A stretch of DNA of 64,000 nucleotides, from positions 62,001-126,000 of the forward strand of contig JAITMD010000006.1 in the NCBI GenBank assembly GCA_031277535.1, in the 5' to 3' direction. A program made the translations under genes and the position numbers. The stretch's first letter is position 1. Each line of letters begins with the position of its first letter. This document shows, in pieces, positions 54,952 through 64,000 of this stretch. A model generated the notes under the pieces. That model did no database searches. It saw nothing but the letters and a program-made list of their open reading frames with translations, and had not been told where the DNA came from. This stretch comes from Flavobacteriaceae bacterium (GTDB lineage: Bacteria; Bacteroidota; Bacteroidia; Flavobacteriales; Flavobacteriaceae).

Positions 54952-56295
54952 TTATTTAGTTACTTCTATTGCGTGATACAATTCCAAAGCTTTTCCATCT
55001 GTAAGCATAGAAACAAAATGACAGATACTCATCAATCGTTCATAAACACTTTCCTTTTCGCTTATAAAACGCTCAGGAAGCATTTTCAAGATTAAGCTAT
55101 CATAATGACTCTCCTCTCCATAATAACGGTTATTGGCAGCTGTAATGAAATTTTCTAATAGCGTATGAATAACACGATATCCTACAATCTCTTTTTCTAT
55201 TACTTCTTTACTTTGATATACATTATTTATACTCACTGCTAATACATCTTTCATTTGAGCTATAAAAGAGCACTTTTCTGTAAGAGCGAATGGATAATCT
55301 CCTGCTAAAATCTTTTCTTCATTTTCTAAGAAAAGACGTGTCACATCCTCTATCAAACTACCAATTGCTAAAGCGCGCAAATAACTTACACGATCTTCTT
55401 TTGACGTTAATTGAGAATACTTCTGCGGGTTAATACTATTTTGTACAATTTTAATCAAAAACTCTAAGGCATGTTCTTCTGGAATCCATCCTAAATTAAT
55501 ACCATCTTCAAAGTCAATTATTGTATAACATATATCATCTGCAGCTTCTACCAAATAAGCTAAAGGATGTCTATAAAAAGCTGTTTCTACACGATCGTCT
55601 TTCATCAACATTCCCAATTCAGTAGCTACATCAATAAAGGCATCTTTATCACCTTGGAAAAATCCAAACTTCTTATCAGACACTTCACGTGTAGGACGTG
55701 TTGGTAAGCTTTCTTTTGGATACTTCATAAAAGCCCCCAAAGTTGCATAAGTAATTCGCCATCCTCCATCAATTCCTGGACGTGATTTTGTCAGTACAGA
55801 AAAACCATTCGCATTCCCTTCAAAATCAACAAGATCTTGCCACTCTTTATCTGTTAAGCCTTCACGAAAAACTTGTCCTTTACCTCTACTAAAGAAATCA
55901 CCAATTGCTTTTTCTCCAGAATGACCAAAAGGAGGATTACCAATATCGTGTGCTAAAGATGCTGCAGCTACAATTGCACCAAAATCATTGACAGTATACC
56001 CAAACTCTTCTGCCAAATAAGGATATTTCTGAAGTAATTTTTCACCTACATTACGCCCTAAAGAACGGCCTACTACTGAAACCTCTAAACTATGTGTTAA
56101 TCGGGTATGAACAAAATCAGTTTTTGACAAAGGAATCACCTGTGTTTTGTCTTGTAAACTTCTAAAAGGAGAAGAAAAGATAATTCTATCATAATCTACT
56201 TCAAATCCATTTCTTGTTTGACTTTCATCTAATCTGTGTCTTACAAATGTGTCGCCATGCTTTTTTAGAGATAGCAACTTTTCCCATTTCATCAT
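54952..56295 (-). CDS. dgt: Deoxyguanosinetriphosphate triphosphohydrolase-like protein
   Basis: HD-domain enzyme that splits dGTP (or other dNTPs) into the nucleoside and triphosphate. The 447 residues carry the metal-binding His and HD pair: HTRLTHSLEVS, then AHDIGNPPFGHSGE, and the second-shell region YLVEAADDICYTIIDFEDG. Length fits the family of dGTPases. Follows the AAA ATPase gene by 27 bp on the same strand; both share one likely promoter at 57061-57094. Relatives lower dNTP pools and some act against phage. Confidence 0.93.
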   Translation of the reverse strand: MMKWEKLLSLKKHGDTFVRHRLDESQTRNGFEVDYDRIIFSSPFRSLQDKTQVIPLSKTDFVHTRLTHSLEVSVVGRSLGRNVGEKLLQKYPYLAEEFGYTVNDFGAIVAAASLAHDIGNPPFGHSGEKAIGDFFSRGKGQVFREGLTDKEWQDLVDFEGNANGFSVLTKSRPGIDGGWRITYATLGAFMKYPKESLPTRPTREVSDKKFGFFQGDKDAFIDVATELGMLMKDDRVETAFYRHPLAYLVEAADDICYTIIDFEDGINLGWIPEEHALEFLIKIVQNSINPQKYSQLTSKEDRVSYLRALAIGSLIEDVTRLFLENEEKILAGDYPFALTEKCSFIAQMKDVLAVSINNVYQSKEVIEKEIVGYRVIHTLLENFITAANNRYYGEESHYDSLILKMLPERFISEKESVYERLMSICHFVSMLTDGKALELYHAIEVTK

Positions 56296-56322
56296 ATACT
56301 TACTCTTTAGGATGTACTAAAA

Positions 56323-57027
56323 TTAGTTTTCTAATGCTATTTGACTTTGTATTATATTATCTTTTACAGTGCGCAAAATATGCGTTTTCGCCTCTGCATA
56401 AGAAATATCATACAATCTATTAATTGTGGTATATTCAGCCGGATACTTTGCTAATAACTTATCGTAGTAAGCATCCAATGCTTCTTTTGTTGGTGCGGTA
56501 TATTCTAATCTTATTTCAAAACGACGAACCAACGCATCATCAATCATATGTATTTGGTTGGTTGCTGCCATCAATATAGATTTTTCAGGTAAATTATCTA
56601 TTAATTGTAAAATGGCATTTACAACACGTTTCATTTCACTATTATCTTTATTATCATAATCGCGAATCTGCCCTAAAGAATCAAACTCATCAAAAAACAA
56701 GACAGCACTTTCATACTGAATTTCTTTAAATAGCGCCTCGATATTTTTGGCAGTCTCTCCTAACTTTGAAGATATAATTGTAGCAAGATTTACAATAATA
56801 AGTTTTTTGTCCAAATACTTTGCAATAGCTTTTGCGGTCATTGTTTTTCCACATCCTGTTTTTCCATACAACAGAAGCTTATTACTCACAGGCAACTCAT
56901 ATTTTAACAATACGTCGCGGTATTTGTATTCTTGTAAAAACTGCTTTACTTGTTCAGCTACAGTATCATTAAACATTACATCGTCCAAAGATATCTTGCT
57001 GCGATCAATATAGTATAAAGAACTCAT
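56323..57027 (-). CDS. Stand-alone AAA+ ATPase
   Basis: A single AAA module of 234 residues without extra domains. Walker A is YGKTGCGKTMTAKAIA (about residues 54-69), Walker B LFFDEFDSLG (about 109-118), sensor 1 MAATNQ, and the arginine finger region DDALVRRFEIRLEY. The sequence is closest to the FtsH/VPS4-like classic AAA group but lacks a protease or transmembrane region, so the partner is unknown. First gene of a likely operon with the dGTPase gene. Confidence 0.85.
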   Translation of the reverse strand: MSSLYYIDRSKISLDDVMFNDTVAEQVKQFLQEYKYRDVLLKYELPVSNKLLLYGKTGCGKTMTAKAIAKYLDKKLIIVNLATIISSKLGETAKNIEALFKEIQYESAVLFFDEFDSLGQIRDYDNKDNSEMKRVVNAILQLIDNLPEKSILMAATNQIHMIDDALVRRFEIRLEYTAPTKEALDAYYDKLLAKYPAEYTTINRLYDISYAEAKTHILRTVKDNIIQSQIALEN

Positions 57028-57060
57028 TTTCTAATAGAAGGAAATAAATATTAATACAAG

Positions 57061-57094
57061 CAAATATACCGTTTAAATTCTTCTATACATTCAA
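57061..57094 (-). promoter_or_regulatory. Promoter of the AAA ATPase-dgt operon
   Basis: The minus strand has TTG (57092-57094), 23 bases, TATATTTG (57061-57068), 33 bases before the ATG. Confidence 0.5.
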
Positions 57095-57237
57095 TATTTT
57101 GCAATAAAAACTATTACAAATCAACATTGTTCATAACTTTTTCATTACGCTTTTCCTCCATCTACACGATGCGAAAAAAAAGAGCTTTTTAAATGACTAA
57201 TCGTCTATTTCTCTACAAATTAGTCTATCAATCCTTT

Positions 57238-58143
57238 TTATTTCAAAGGTCTTCCGTATTGATTAGGTATTTCAGATCCTTTTTTAAATAATAAATACGG
57301 AATAAATAGTACAAAGAAATAAGGAATTAAAAGCAAAAATACCCACGCAGCACGTTGATTAAAATCATGAAGTCGTCTGGCAGAACATACTCCAAATACA
57401 AAAATAATAGCTGTTTGTATAAAAGTATCCATACCTTCTGTTTCAAAATTTTCTGCATTCCAAAAACTATAGCCATAACAAATAGCCAAGATAAACACTC
57501 GAACAGCATAATCTTTTTGTGAACTTCGTCCTAAGGGTCCCAAAAAACCCAAAAGCCAGGGCATTTCAGATGTGTATACTTTATCTACCACTTCATCCTT
57601 AGCGGTGTAAGAAGTAAAGTCTTTATATCTTCCGTTTTCTATACTTATTTGCTGGGTAAGTACTTCATTATACTGGCTATTTCTTACTTTAATTTCAAAT
57701 ATGAGATAATGAGCTTCTACATTTTTTATTTTATACTTAATTGCCCCTTTCAGATCAGTCATATAGCCACAAGAACTAATAGAAATATAATCCGCATTTT
57801 CACATTCCCAGTTAATCAGAAGTTCGTCTCCATTAAAAAAATACGTTTGATCACAACTAAACACTTTTATGACAGGCTTCTGATAAACCTCCTGCCATGT
57901 ACTTTTATTAGTTTGTTCTTGGTACATTGTATCAGATAATAAACTAATATCATACTTGCTTCGCTCTTCCCGATCTCCTAATACATCATATGCTTTTTGA
58001 ACAGACAACAACAAAGCAACGTAGGTATCATTCCCTTGGTTTCTATCAGGGTGATATAATTTAGCCAATGTTCTATAAGCCCTTTTTATATCGTCTGCAC
58101 TTGCTGTTTGTTCTACTCCGAGAATTTGATAATAATTATACAT
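57238..58143 (-). CDS. J-domain / Ig-like / DUF805 membrane fusion protein
   Basis: A 301-residue protein with three parts. Residues 1-70 are a J domain with the HPD triad (LAKLYHPDRNQG), which would recruit and stimulate DnaK. Residues ~90-180 look like an Ig-type beta domain (FSCDQTYFFNGDELLINWECENADYISIS), normally found in exported or sensor proteins. Residues ~205-301 are a DUF805 membrane domain with four hydrophobic helices, the RRLHDFNQRAAW motif and the terminal NQYGRP. Function unknown. The gene lies 18 bp after the WG-repeat gene on the same strand. Confidence 0.82.
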   Translation of the reverse strand: MYNYYQILGVEQTASADDIKRAYRTLAKLYHPDRNQGNDTYVALLLSVQKAYDVLGDREERSKYDISLLSDTMYQEQTNKSTWQEVYQKPVIKVFSCDQTYFFNGDELLINWECENADYISISSCGYMTDLKGAIKYKIKNVEAHYLIFEIKVRNSQYNEVLTQQISIENGRYKDFTSYTAKDEVVDKVYTSEMPWLLGFLGPLGRSSQKDYAVRVFILAICYGYSFWNAENFETEGMDTFIQTAIIFVFGVCSARRLHDFNQRAAWVFLLLIPYFFVLFIPYLLFKKGSEIPNQYGRPLK

Positions 58144-58161
58144 CTATACCTGATACTTCAT

Positions 58162-59247
58162 CTAATAATAATTTGCTCTAATTGTAATCTTGTAAAGTTT
58201 CATCTGCCCTTCCTTATCTCTATAAAACTGAAAGTGGTTAGACCTTGTTTTATCCTCTTGCACTTCTTTTATGTTTAATTCAAACAATGGAAATTCCTCA
58301 ACACGCCACATGCCATTATTAAAATACAATTCTGCTTCTTCCCCTTCAAATTCATCATTATACATTCCACTCAACCAATCATTAACATCATAGGTCAAGG
58401 TATATTTGTTTTTTTCGCTGCTGTGCACTATATCAAATATTTGAGTAACAGAACTCAAATACTCTTTTATAAATGGTTGAATTCCCATTGCAATATAATT
58501 CCCTACATCCTCACCCTCTTCTTCTATATTAACCACCAAATTCTTAGTCAAAAAACTTTGCCATGTAGCATCTTTAGTGGATGGTAAAAAAGTATGCTTA
58601 ACAAAATGCTCAAAATACGCTTCCAGATAAACAAAATTATAGTACATCCCATTGGCGCCTATATAACTCTTGTAATAACTATTCTCAATAGGTTTTTCTG
58701 TAATTTTCAAACTAAACATATCTAAAGAATAACTGCTGGGTGTATCCATATTTTCGATTAACACCTCTCCTTTTGTATTCAATAATAACGTCTCTCCACC
58801 AACCATCATATAGTGTACATCTCCATCATGTCCTATATTCTCTTTTTCAGCTCCTTTTAATGCATACAACATACCGTTATGTACTCTGGACAAGTCTGTA
58901 TAGATAGCAGGAACAGCTATTTCTCCCTTGTCATTATACAAACCTACTTGTCCGTTCTTATCACTCTTAAAACGAATGTAATTTTCACTTTCATAATCGC
59001 TTGCTCCAACATCATAATAATAAACGTTTTTACTCTCTACAATTAAGTTTTTCGCTTTTTCTCTTTTTATAATATACTTGACACCTAATGTACTATTGAC
59101 ATACTTCGTGTTGATTCGCTTACTACTTACTTTAACAACTGGTTTTTGAGGATAAGTATCTTCTAAACGACGTACAATATCTTGTGCATTAGCACATGAT
59201 ATTCCTACAAACAAAAAACAGATAATAGCTAAAACCTTACTCTTCAT
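58162..59247 (-). CDS. Exported WG-repeat protein, function unknown
   Basis: I place the start at 59247 (361 residues); an ATG at 59283 would add 12 residues before an excellent signal peptide (KSKVLAIICFLFVGISCANAQ). After a basic N-terminal part, KNGQVGLYNDKGEIAVPAIYTDL is a WG/KWG-type repeat unit, with a second weak unit around LLNTKGEVLIENM. The C-terminal half is not recognisable. The neighbouring J-domain/DUF805 gene probably shares its mRNA. Confidence 0.75.
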   Translation of the reverse strand: MKSKVLAIICFLFVGISCANAQDIVRRLEDTYPQKPVVKVSSKRINTKYVNSTLGVKYIIKREKAKNLIVESKNVYYYDVGASDYESENYIRFKSDKNGQVGLYNDKGEIAVPAIYTDLSRVHNGMLYALKGAEKENIGHDGDVHYMMVGGETLLLNTKGEVLIENMDTPSSYSLDMFSLKITEKPIENSYYKSYIGANGMYYNFVYLEAYFEHFVKHTFLPSTKDATWQSFLTKNLVVNIEEEGEDVGNYIAMGIQPFIKEYLSSVTQIFDIVHSSEKNKYTLTYDVNDWLSGMYNDEFEGEEAELYFNNGMWRVEEFPLFELNIKEVQEDKTRSNHFQFYRDKEGQMKLYKITIRANYY

Positions 59248-59310
59248 ACTTATTGCTTTAAAAGTAAATATATAAAATCTCAATAGAATACTTCATTTAG
59301 TATTCAAAAG

Positions 59311-59340
59311 AAAAAGGGAACGATTTACATCATTCCCTTT
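59311..59340 (-). terminator. Terminator of the 74-residue orphan gene
   Basis: Stem AAAGGGAA / TTCCCTTT with a 12-base loop; the A-run at 59311-59315 gives a T-tract on the minus strand. Confidence 0.7.
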
Positions 59341-59365
59341 AATCTATTTTGTATTGTACTTCAAA

Positions 59366-59590
59366 TTATTCTTCTCCTGCTAAGAAAAACTTCATTGATT
59401 TCATTGGATATTGTTCTCTACTTTTACTACTTGGATTAGCAATCGCTTTCTTGATGCTTACTTCATCTCCAATTTTAAAACTTGCTTCCGTATATTGATA
59501 ATCCAATAGGTAAGGACCACAAAAGTAATTCCCTTGTTCATCTCTTTCTATAAAACCTCTGAATATTCCTTTTTTAGTTTCTTTTGACAT
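59366..59590 (-). CDS. Small hypothetical protein (74 residues)
   Basis: No recognised family. The sequence is soluble and mixed in charge (KKGIFRGFIERDEQGNYFCG...), without a signal peptide or membrane helix; it resembles a small beta-barrel by its alternating pattern (FRGFIER, NYFCGPYLLDY, FKIGDEVSIKKAI). It has a good promoter just upstream and its own terminator, so I accept it as a real gene. Confidence 0.7.
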   Translation of the reverse strand: MSKETKKGIFRGFIERDEQGNYFCGPYLLDYQYTEASFKIGDEVSIKKAIANPSSKSREQYPMKSMKFFLAGEE

Positions 59591-59611
59591 AATATATGAC
59601 TATTTAAGTTG

Positions 59612-59637
59612 CAAAGATACAATATCTAATTAACCAA
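59612..59637 (-). promoter_or_regulatory. Promoter of the 74-residue gene
   Basis: The minus strand has TTG (59635-59637), 15 bases, TATCTTTG (59612-59619) followed by C, 21 bases before the ATG. Confidence 0.55.
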
Positions 59638-59672
59638 TAATATCTTTTTTACCACACACCTATATTTACAAA

Positions 59673-59702
59673 AAAAGGCAGTTCAAATAGAACTACCTTT
59701 TC
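59673..59702 (-). terminator. Terminator of nrdBA
   Basis: Stem AAAAGGCAGTT / AACTACCTTTT with one mismatch and a 7-base loop; the A-run at 59670-59676 gives the T-tract on the minus strand. Confidence 0.75.
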
Positions 59703-59721
59703 TTCAAATTCTTTTCAATAA

Positions 59722-62121
59722 TTAAGAACCACACATTTCACAATCATCTTCTCCTAAAGAAGCCATTTGTGCACGCTTAATCATCTCTTTATAATCTTCT
59801 ACATTAATACCTTCAGCCTCTTTTGGAGCGATTGTATCATCTGTAGTTTTCTTTTCGTTATTCAAAGTAAACTTAATTGCATCAACAGCAGATTTTGTTC
59901 TCAAGTAATACATACCTGTTTTTAATCCTGCTTTCCATGCATAAAAATGCATTGATGTAAGTTTCGCATAAGTTGCTCCTTCCATAAACAAGTTTAATGA
60001 TTGAGACTGATCGATAAAGAAACCTCTATGACGAGACATATCAATAATATCTTTCATACTCATCTCCCAAACTGTTTTATACAACTCACGTATATCAGCA
60101 GGGATATATTCAATGTGTTGAATAGATCCATTTGCACGCATGATTTCTTGTTTTAAATCTTCGTTCCACAAACCTAAATCTACTAAGTCTCTCAGCAAAT
60201 GTTTGTTTACCACAATAAATTCACCTGACAATACACGTCTTGTGTAAATATTTGAAGTATACGGTTCAAAAGCTTCATTGTTTCCTAATATTTGAGACGT
60301 AGATGCTGTTGGCATTGGCGCAAGTAACAAAGAGTTTCTTACCCCGTTTTCCATCACTTCTTTTCTCAAAGTTTTCCAATCCCATCTTCCACTTAACTCT
60401 TCATCTTTCACACCCCACATATTGTATTGGAACTCTCCTTGTGATAAAGGAGATCCTTGGAACGTTGAGTAAGCACCTTCTTCTTTCGCCATTTCTAACG
60501 AAGAAGTCAAAGCCGCAAAGTATATTGTTTCGAATATCTCTTGATTTAACTTCTTAGCCTCATCACTTGTAAAAGGCATACGCAATAAAATAAACGCATC
60601 TGCCAATCCCTGAACACCAAGTCCTACTGGACGGTGGCGCATATTTGAATTGTACGCTTCTTCTACTGGATAATAATTTCTATCAATTACCTTATTTAAA
60701 TTACGTGTAATACGTTTAGTAACATCAAATAATAACTCATGGTTAAACTTATTCCCCTCCACAAACATTGGCAAAGAAATAGACGCTAAATTACATACTG
60801 CTACTTCATCTGGAGAAGTATACTCCATAATCTCAGTACATAAATTTGACGAGCGAATAACCCCTAAGTTCTTTTGGTTTGATTTAGCGTTAGCTGCATC
60901 TTTATAAAGCATATAAGGTGTTCCTGTCTCAATTTGAGCCTCAAGAACACTTTCCCATAACTCACGTGCTCTTATAGTACGACGGCCTTTACCTGCCTCT
61001 TCATACGATATATATAGTTTTTCAAACTCTTCCCCATATACATCATATAGTCCAGGACACTCATTAGGGCACATCAATGTCCATTTATCATCCGTTTCTA
61101 CACGTTTCATAAATAGATCATTAATCCATAAAGCTAAGAACAAATCACGCGCACGCATCTCTTCTTTTCCGTGGTTTTTTCTCAAATCAATGAAGTCAAA
61201 TACATCCGCATGCCAAGGTTCTACATAAATGGCAAAACTCCCTTTTCTCTTTCCTCCTCCTTGATCTACATAGCGAGCTGTGTCGTTAAACACACGTAAC
61301 ATCGGTACAATACCATTCGATGTACCATTTGTTCCTCTAATATAAGAGCCTGTTGCACGAATATTGTGAATAGATAATCCAATACCCCCAGCAGATTGAG
61401 AAATCTTAGCTGTTTGTTTTAATGTATCATAAATTCCTTCAATACTATCATCTTGCATTGTTAATAAGAAACAAGAAGACATTTGAGGTTTTGGTGTACC
61501 TGAATTAAACAAAGTAGGCGTTGCATGTGTAAAATACTTTTTAGACATCAACTCATATGTTTCAATTGCTGCGTCAATATCATTTAAGTGAATACCAATA
61601 GCTACACGCATCAACATATGCTGTGGACGCTCTACAATAGCTCCATTAATGCGCAACAAATAAGAACGCTCTAATGTTTTGAATCCAAAGTAATCGTAAT
61701 TAAAGTCACGTTGATAGATAATAGTAGAATCTAAACGTTCTGCATTATCCATAATCACTTGATATACATCATCTGCAATAAGTGGTGCATACAAATTAGT
61801 TCTTGGATTCACATAACGATATAATTCTTCGATTACTTCAGAAAATACTTTCTTTGTGTTTTTATGTAAGTTAGACACTGCAATACGCGCAGCCAATAAA
61901 GCATAATCAGGATGCGATACCGTCATAGATGCAGCTGTTTCAGCAGCTAAATTATCCAACTCAGATGTGCTTACTCCATCATACAACCCTTCAATAACTC
62001 GCATAGCCACCTTTACAGGATCTACAAGCTCATTTAGTTCATAGCACAGTATTCGTATTCTATCTGTAATCTTATCAAACATTACAGGTTCTCTTCTTCC
62101 ATCTCTTTTTATTACGTACAT
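59722..62121 (-). CDS. nrdA: Ribonucleotide reductase class I alpha subunit
   Basis: Reduces ribonucleoside diphosphates to dNDPs. The 799 residues begin with an ATP-cone for allosteric control ([18 protein letters not shown]), then the ten-stranded barrel with the redox Cys in MSSCFLL, the catalytic Cys in [11 protein letters not shown], the partner Cys in [10 protein letters not shown] and a C-terminal thiol pair in DCEMCGS. All catalytic elements of class Ia/Ib NrdA are present. Lies 28 bp after nrdB, so the order is nrdB-nrdA. Confidence 0.97.
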   Translation of the reverse strand: MYVIKRDGRREPVMFDKITDRIRILCYELNELVDPVKVAMRVIEGLYDGVSTSELDNLAAETAASMTVSHPDYALLAARIAVSNLHKNTKKVFSEVIEELYRYVNPRTNLYAPLIADDVYQVIMDNAERLDSTIIYQRDFNYDYFGFKTLERSYLLRINGAIVERPQHMLMRVAIGIHLNDIDAAIETYELMSKKYFTHATPTLFNSGTPKPQMSSCFLLTMQDDSIEGIYDTLKQTAKISQSAGGIGLSIHNIRATGSYIRGTNGTSNGIVPMLRVFNDTARYVDQGGGKRKGSFAIYVEPWHADVFDFIDLRKNHGKEEMRARDLFLALWINDLFMKRVETDDKWTLMCPNECPGLYDVYGEEFEKLYISYEEAGKGRRTIRARELWESVLEAQIETGTPYMLYKDAANAKSNQKNLGVIRSSNLCTEIMEYTSPDEVAVCNLASISLPMFVEGNKFNHELLFDVTKRITRNLNKVIDRNYYPVEEAYNSNMRHRPVGLGVQGLADAFILLRMPFTSDEAKKLNQEIFETIYFAALTSSLEMAKEEGAYSTFQGSPLSQGEFQYNMWGVKDEELSGRWDWKTLRKEVMENGVRNSLLLAPMPTASTSQILGNNEAFEPYTSNIYTRRVLSGEFIVVNKHLLRDLVDLGLWNEDLKQEIMRANGSIQHIEYIPADIRELYKTVWEMSMKDIIDMSRHRGFFIDQSQSLNLFMEGATYAKLTSMHFYAWKAGLKTGMYYLRTKSAVDAIKFTLNNEKKTTDDTIAPKEAEGINVEDYKEMIKRAQMASLGEDDCEMCGS

Positions 62122-62149
62122 CAGTAGTTTCTTTCTTTTGAATTAATAA

Positions 62150-63127
62150 TTAAAAATCTGCGTCAAAGCTAATTTTACTTCCCTCTTCATCTTTAGTCAT
62201 TACACCGGCTTTCTGATATTCAGAAACTCTTTTTTCAAAGAAGTTTGTTTTACCTTGTAAAGATATCATATCCATAAAATCAAATGGATTAGTCACGTTG
62301 TACTCTTTTTCACATCCAAGTTCTACTAACAATCGATCAGTAACAAACTCTAAATATTGTGTCATTAAGATAGAATTCATCCCTATCAAACTAACCGGTA
62401 AAGATTCAGTGATAAACTCTCTCTCAATATCTAAAGCATTAACCAAAATTTCTCTAATGCGCTCTTTAGGTACTTTATTCACTAAGTGATTATTGTGTAA
62501 GTGTACTGCAAAATCACAGTGCACCCCCTCATCTCTTGAAATCAACTCATTTGAGAATGTTAATCCTGGCATTAAACCACGTTTTTTCAACCAGAAAATA
62601 GAACAGAATGCTCCTGAAAAGAAAATACCTTCTACGGCTGCAAAAGCAATCAAGCGCTCTGCAAATGAATCTGACTCTATCCATTTCAAAGCCCACTCTG
62701 CTTTTTTCATAATAGCAGGAAATACATCTATAGCTCTGAATAGTTTATCTTTCTCCTCTTCATTCTTTACATATGTATCAATTAGCAAAGAATATGTTTC
62801 ACTGTGGATATTCTCCATCATGATTTGGAATCCATAGAAAAACTTAGCCTCTGGATATTGTACTTCATTCACAAAGTTCTCTGCTAAATTCTCGTTTACA
62901 ATACCGTCTGATGCAGCAAAGAAAGCTAAGATATGTTTGATAAAATAACGCTCATCTTCATTCAATTTATTGTTCCAATCAGACAAATCTTGATGCAAAT
63001 CAATTTCCTCTGCTGTCCAAAAACTTGCTTCCATTTTTTTGTACCAATCCCAAATATCATGGTGTTTTATAGGAAAAATAACAAAACGGTTTTTATTCTC
63101 TGTTAAAATAGGTTCTTGAAAAGTCAT
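62150..63127 (-). CDS. nrdB: Ribonucleotide reductase class I beta subunit
   Basis: Ferritin-like subunit that holds the metal/tyrosyl radical. The 325-residue protein keeps the metal ligands in [42 protein letters not shown] (the Tyr sits where the radical Tyr122 of E. coli NrdB is found) and [11 protein letters not shown] radical Tyr suggests a conventional class Ia enzyme rather than a Tyr-less variant. The C-terminus ends in SFDADF, the short tail that docks on NrdA. Confidence 0.96.
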   Translation of the reverse strand: MTFQEPILTENKNRFVIFPIKHHDIWDWYKKMEASFWTAEEIDLHQDLSDWNNKLNEDERYFIKHILAFFAASDGIVNENLAENFVNEVQYPEAKFFYGFQIMMENIHSETYSLLIDTYVKNEEEKDKLFRAIDVFPAIMKKAEWALKWIESDSFAERLIAFAAVEGIFFSGAFCSIFWLKKRGLMPGLTFSNELISRDEGVHCDFAVHLHNNHLVNKVPKERIREILVNALDIEREFITESLPVSLIGMNSILMTQYLEFVTDRLLVELGCEKEYNVTNPFDFMDMISLQGKTNFFEKRVSEYQKAGVMTKDEEGSKISFDADF

Positions 63128-63424
63128 AGCAATTTGAATATAAATATTTTATAAAAAACTTACAATCCGCGAAGGGACTTATACAAATATCCCTTTTTTT
63201 ATCCCATAGAAAAACCCTTTTTTAAAGGACTTATTCACAATTAGCAAAAGTTATTAACAATCTGAGTCAAACGCACCAAACACACTAAATCATTAATTAT
63301 CAATACAATACAAATAAAACATTTCATTAAAAAACAGCTATAAACATAGCAACATCAAGACTTTAAGGCATACTATATCATTTAAAAGTTGAGCATAAAA
63401 AAAGTGATACTTCCTGTATCACTC
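63128..63424. other. 297-bp region upstream of nrdB
   Basis: Contains AAGGGA-12-TCCCTT (63172-63195) over a near-consensus minus-strand -7 box (GATATTTG), and two plus-strand sites similar to DnaA boxes at 63231-63239 (TTATTCACA) and 63251-63259 (TTATTAACA), the second with one mismatch. No NrdR-box pair and no open frame seen. Confidence 0.45.
63398..63424 (-). terminator. Terminator of the SGNH hydrolase gene
   Basis: Stem AGTGATAC / GTATCACT with a 5-base loop; an A-run upstream gives the T-tract on the minus strand. Confidence 0.75.
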
Positions 63425-64000
63425 TTATAAATATTGATCGATATATTTCTTCATAAAATCACTAATCAGCAGATAACCTTTCTCATTAGGATGTATACCA
63501 TCCTTAGACAATAATTCCTCTTTTTCTTCAAACAAAGGAAACAAATCAATCAATGCAACATTACAATCTTTAGCTACCGTTTTTATCTTTTCATTATACA
63601 ACAATATTCTCTCCAAAGTCCTCACTTTACCTGCAGGAGAAAGAACACCTTCCACATTACTTGAAATAGGCAATATCGTCATCAAATACACTTTATCTGT
63701 TGTCTGCCTTGCTACCTCAATAGCTGCCTTAAGATTCGCTGCAAACGATTCTATTGCTACTACTTCTTCACCATTCTTAATTGCAAGGTCATTAGCTCCA
63801 TAAAATAGAAAAATAAGGTTCTCCTCTGCCGAAGTTCTTGCACTTATCTCTACTGCTATTCGACGTAGAAGCCCTTCTGTAGTTTCTCCACCTATACCCA
63901 GATTAAAAACATTCACTTCATTGGCTCCTTCCTTATAAAACTTGCCATAGCTATAGCGCTTCAATATATCTACCCAACCGCCAAACACGCCATCGTATTC
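63425..64000 (-). CDS. SGNH/GDSL-like hydrolase, C-terminal part (cut by right edge)
   Basis: The reading frame stays open to position 64000, so the 5' end is missing; the GTG at 63988 need not be the start. The visible ~190 residues contain block II (NLGIGGETTEGL), block III with its Asn (FYGANDLA) and block V with the catalytic Asp and His (KDGIHPNEKGY). Block I with the catalytic Ser (GDS) would lie just beyond the edge. Family members hydrolyse esters on lipids or carbohydrates. Substrate unknown; no neighbour gives a clue. Confidence 0.87.
   Translation of the reverse strand, partial: EYDGVFGGWVDILKRYSYGKFYKEGANEVNVFNLGIGGETTEGLLRRIAVEISARTSAEENLIFLFYGANDLAIKNGEEVVAIESFAANLKAAIEVARQTTDKVYLMTILPISSNVEGVLSPAGKVRTLERILLYNEKIKTVAKDCNVALIDLFPLFEEKEELLSKDGIHPNEKGYLLISDFMKKYIDQYL

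Noticed and set aside
56323..57027. IetA-like half of an AAA/subtilase defence pair
   Set aside because: No S8 peptidase or other protease gene is adjacent; the neighbour is a dGTPase.
57195..57225. GACTAAT / ATTAGTC inverted repeat downstream of the J-domain gene
   Set aside because: Only 7 bp with a 17-base loop; too weak to call a terminator with confidence, although it is the only candidate there.
1..64000. CRISPR array, prophage, insertion sequence or integrative element
   Set aside because: I saw no regularly spaced direct repeats of the right size, no transposase or integrase motif and no tRNA-associated attachment site; the gene content is core metabolism.
1..64000. tRNA or rRNA genes
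   Set aside because: I looked for T-loop sequences of the GTTCGAATC kind and for conserved rRNA segments in the intergenic regions and found none, though a covariance scan was not possible.

Overview
The window is a compact, AT-rich stretch of chromosome from a member of the Bacteroidetes. It is almost certainly a flavobacterium (Flavobacteriaceae), and a Myroides-like genus is my best guess. Supporting evidence: an alternative complex III / aa3 oxidase cluster, gldD next to mutY and ssb, a COX24-like 30-residue basic protein after an HU gene, DUF3078 and DUF3098 proteins, lipoproteins of the CSSDD type, and promoters fitting the Bacteroidetes consensus (TTG, then TAnnTTTG about 20 bases downstream). 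Nearly everything is core genome. I found no rRNA, tRNA, CRISPR array, transposase, integrase or phage gene.

Layout. 1-3305 (minus): the 5' part of an NADP malic enzyme gene, then ruvB-queG. 3401-14671 (minus): one eight-gene respiratory operon actA-B-C-D-E-F-coxB-coxA, encoding a quinol:cytochrome c oxidoreductase and the oxidase it feeds. 14890-15270: a SPOR-domain protein. 15271-15925: a long intergenic stretch with a dispersed repeat. 15926-21569: leuS (minus) and, divergently, ftsX-DUF3098-uppP-truB. 21752-25240: a YiiX-like hydrolase, a thioredoxin-like protein, a patatin-like phospholipase and pyrH-frr. 25609-31084: leucine dehydrogenase, an SMR exporter (minus), asnS, rpoN and a PAP2-like membrane protein.

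31119-34756 (minus) is a dxs-DUF3078-outer-membrane-protein operon. 34841-43252 (plus) is tadA, a giant alpha-2-macroglobulin-like lipoprotein and pbpC. 43299-45449 (minus) holds rng, a 30-codon COX24/mS38-like gene and an HU gene. 45591-47708 (plus) is mutY-ssb-gldD. 47776-52114 (minus) holds a metal-binding lipoprotein and a pair of M16 peptidases, one catalytically competent and one not. 52456-53103 is rplU-rpmA. 53580-54893 is an unknown lipoprotein. 54952-59590 (minus) holds an AAA ATPase/dGTPase pair, a WG-repeat protein followed by a J-domain/DUF805 fusion, and a 74-residue orphan. 59722-63127 (minus) is nrdB-nrdA, and an SGNH hydrolase runs off the right edge.

There is no obvious new multi-gene system. 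The signals I rate highest are: (i) a ~98-bp intergenic repeat present twice (15619-15715, 48455-48553), built on four 11-nt G-rich units followed by C-rich segments that pair in a crossing order; (ii) a perfect 14-bp inverted repeat bracketing the rpoN promoter; (iii) a strong hairpin in the rng leader; (iv) two DnaA-box-like sites 20 bp apart upstream of nrdBA; (v) an M16 pseudo-peptidase carrying a LolA-like C-terminal domain; (vi) the AAA ATPase/dGTPase operon; and (vii) absence of gldE from the ssb-gldD junction. All promoter, terminator and hairpin calls were made by eye.
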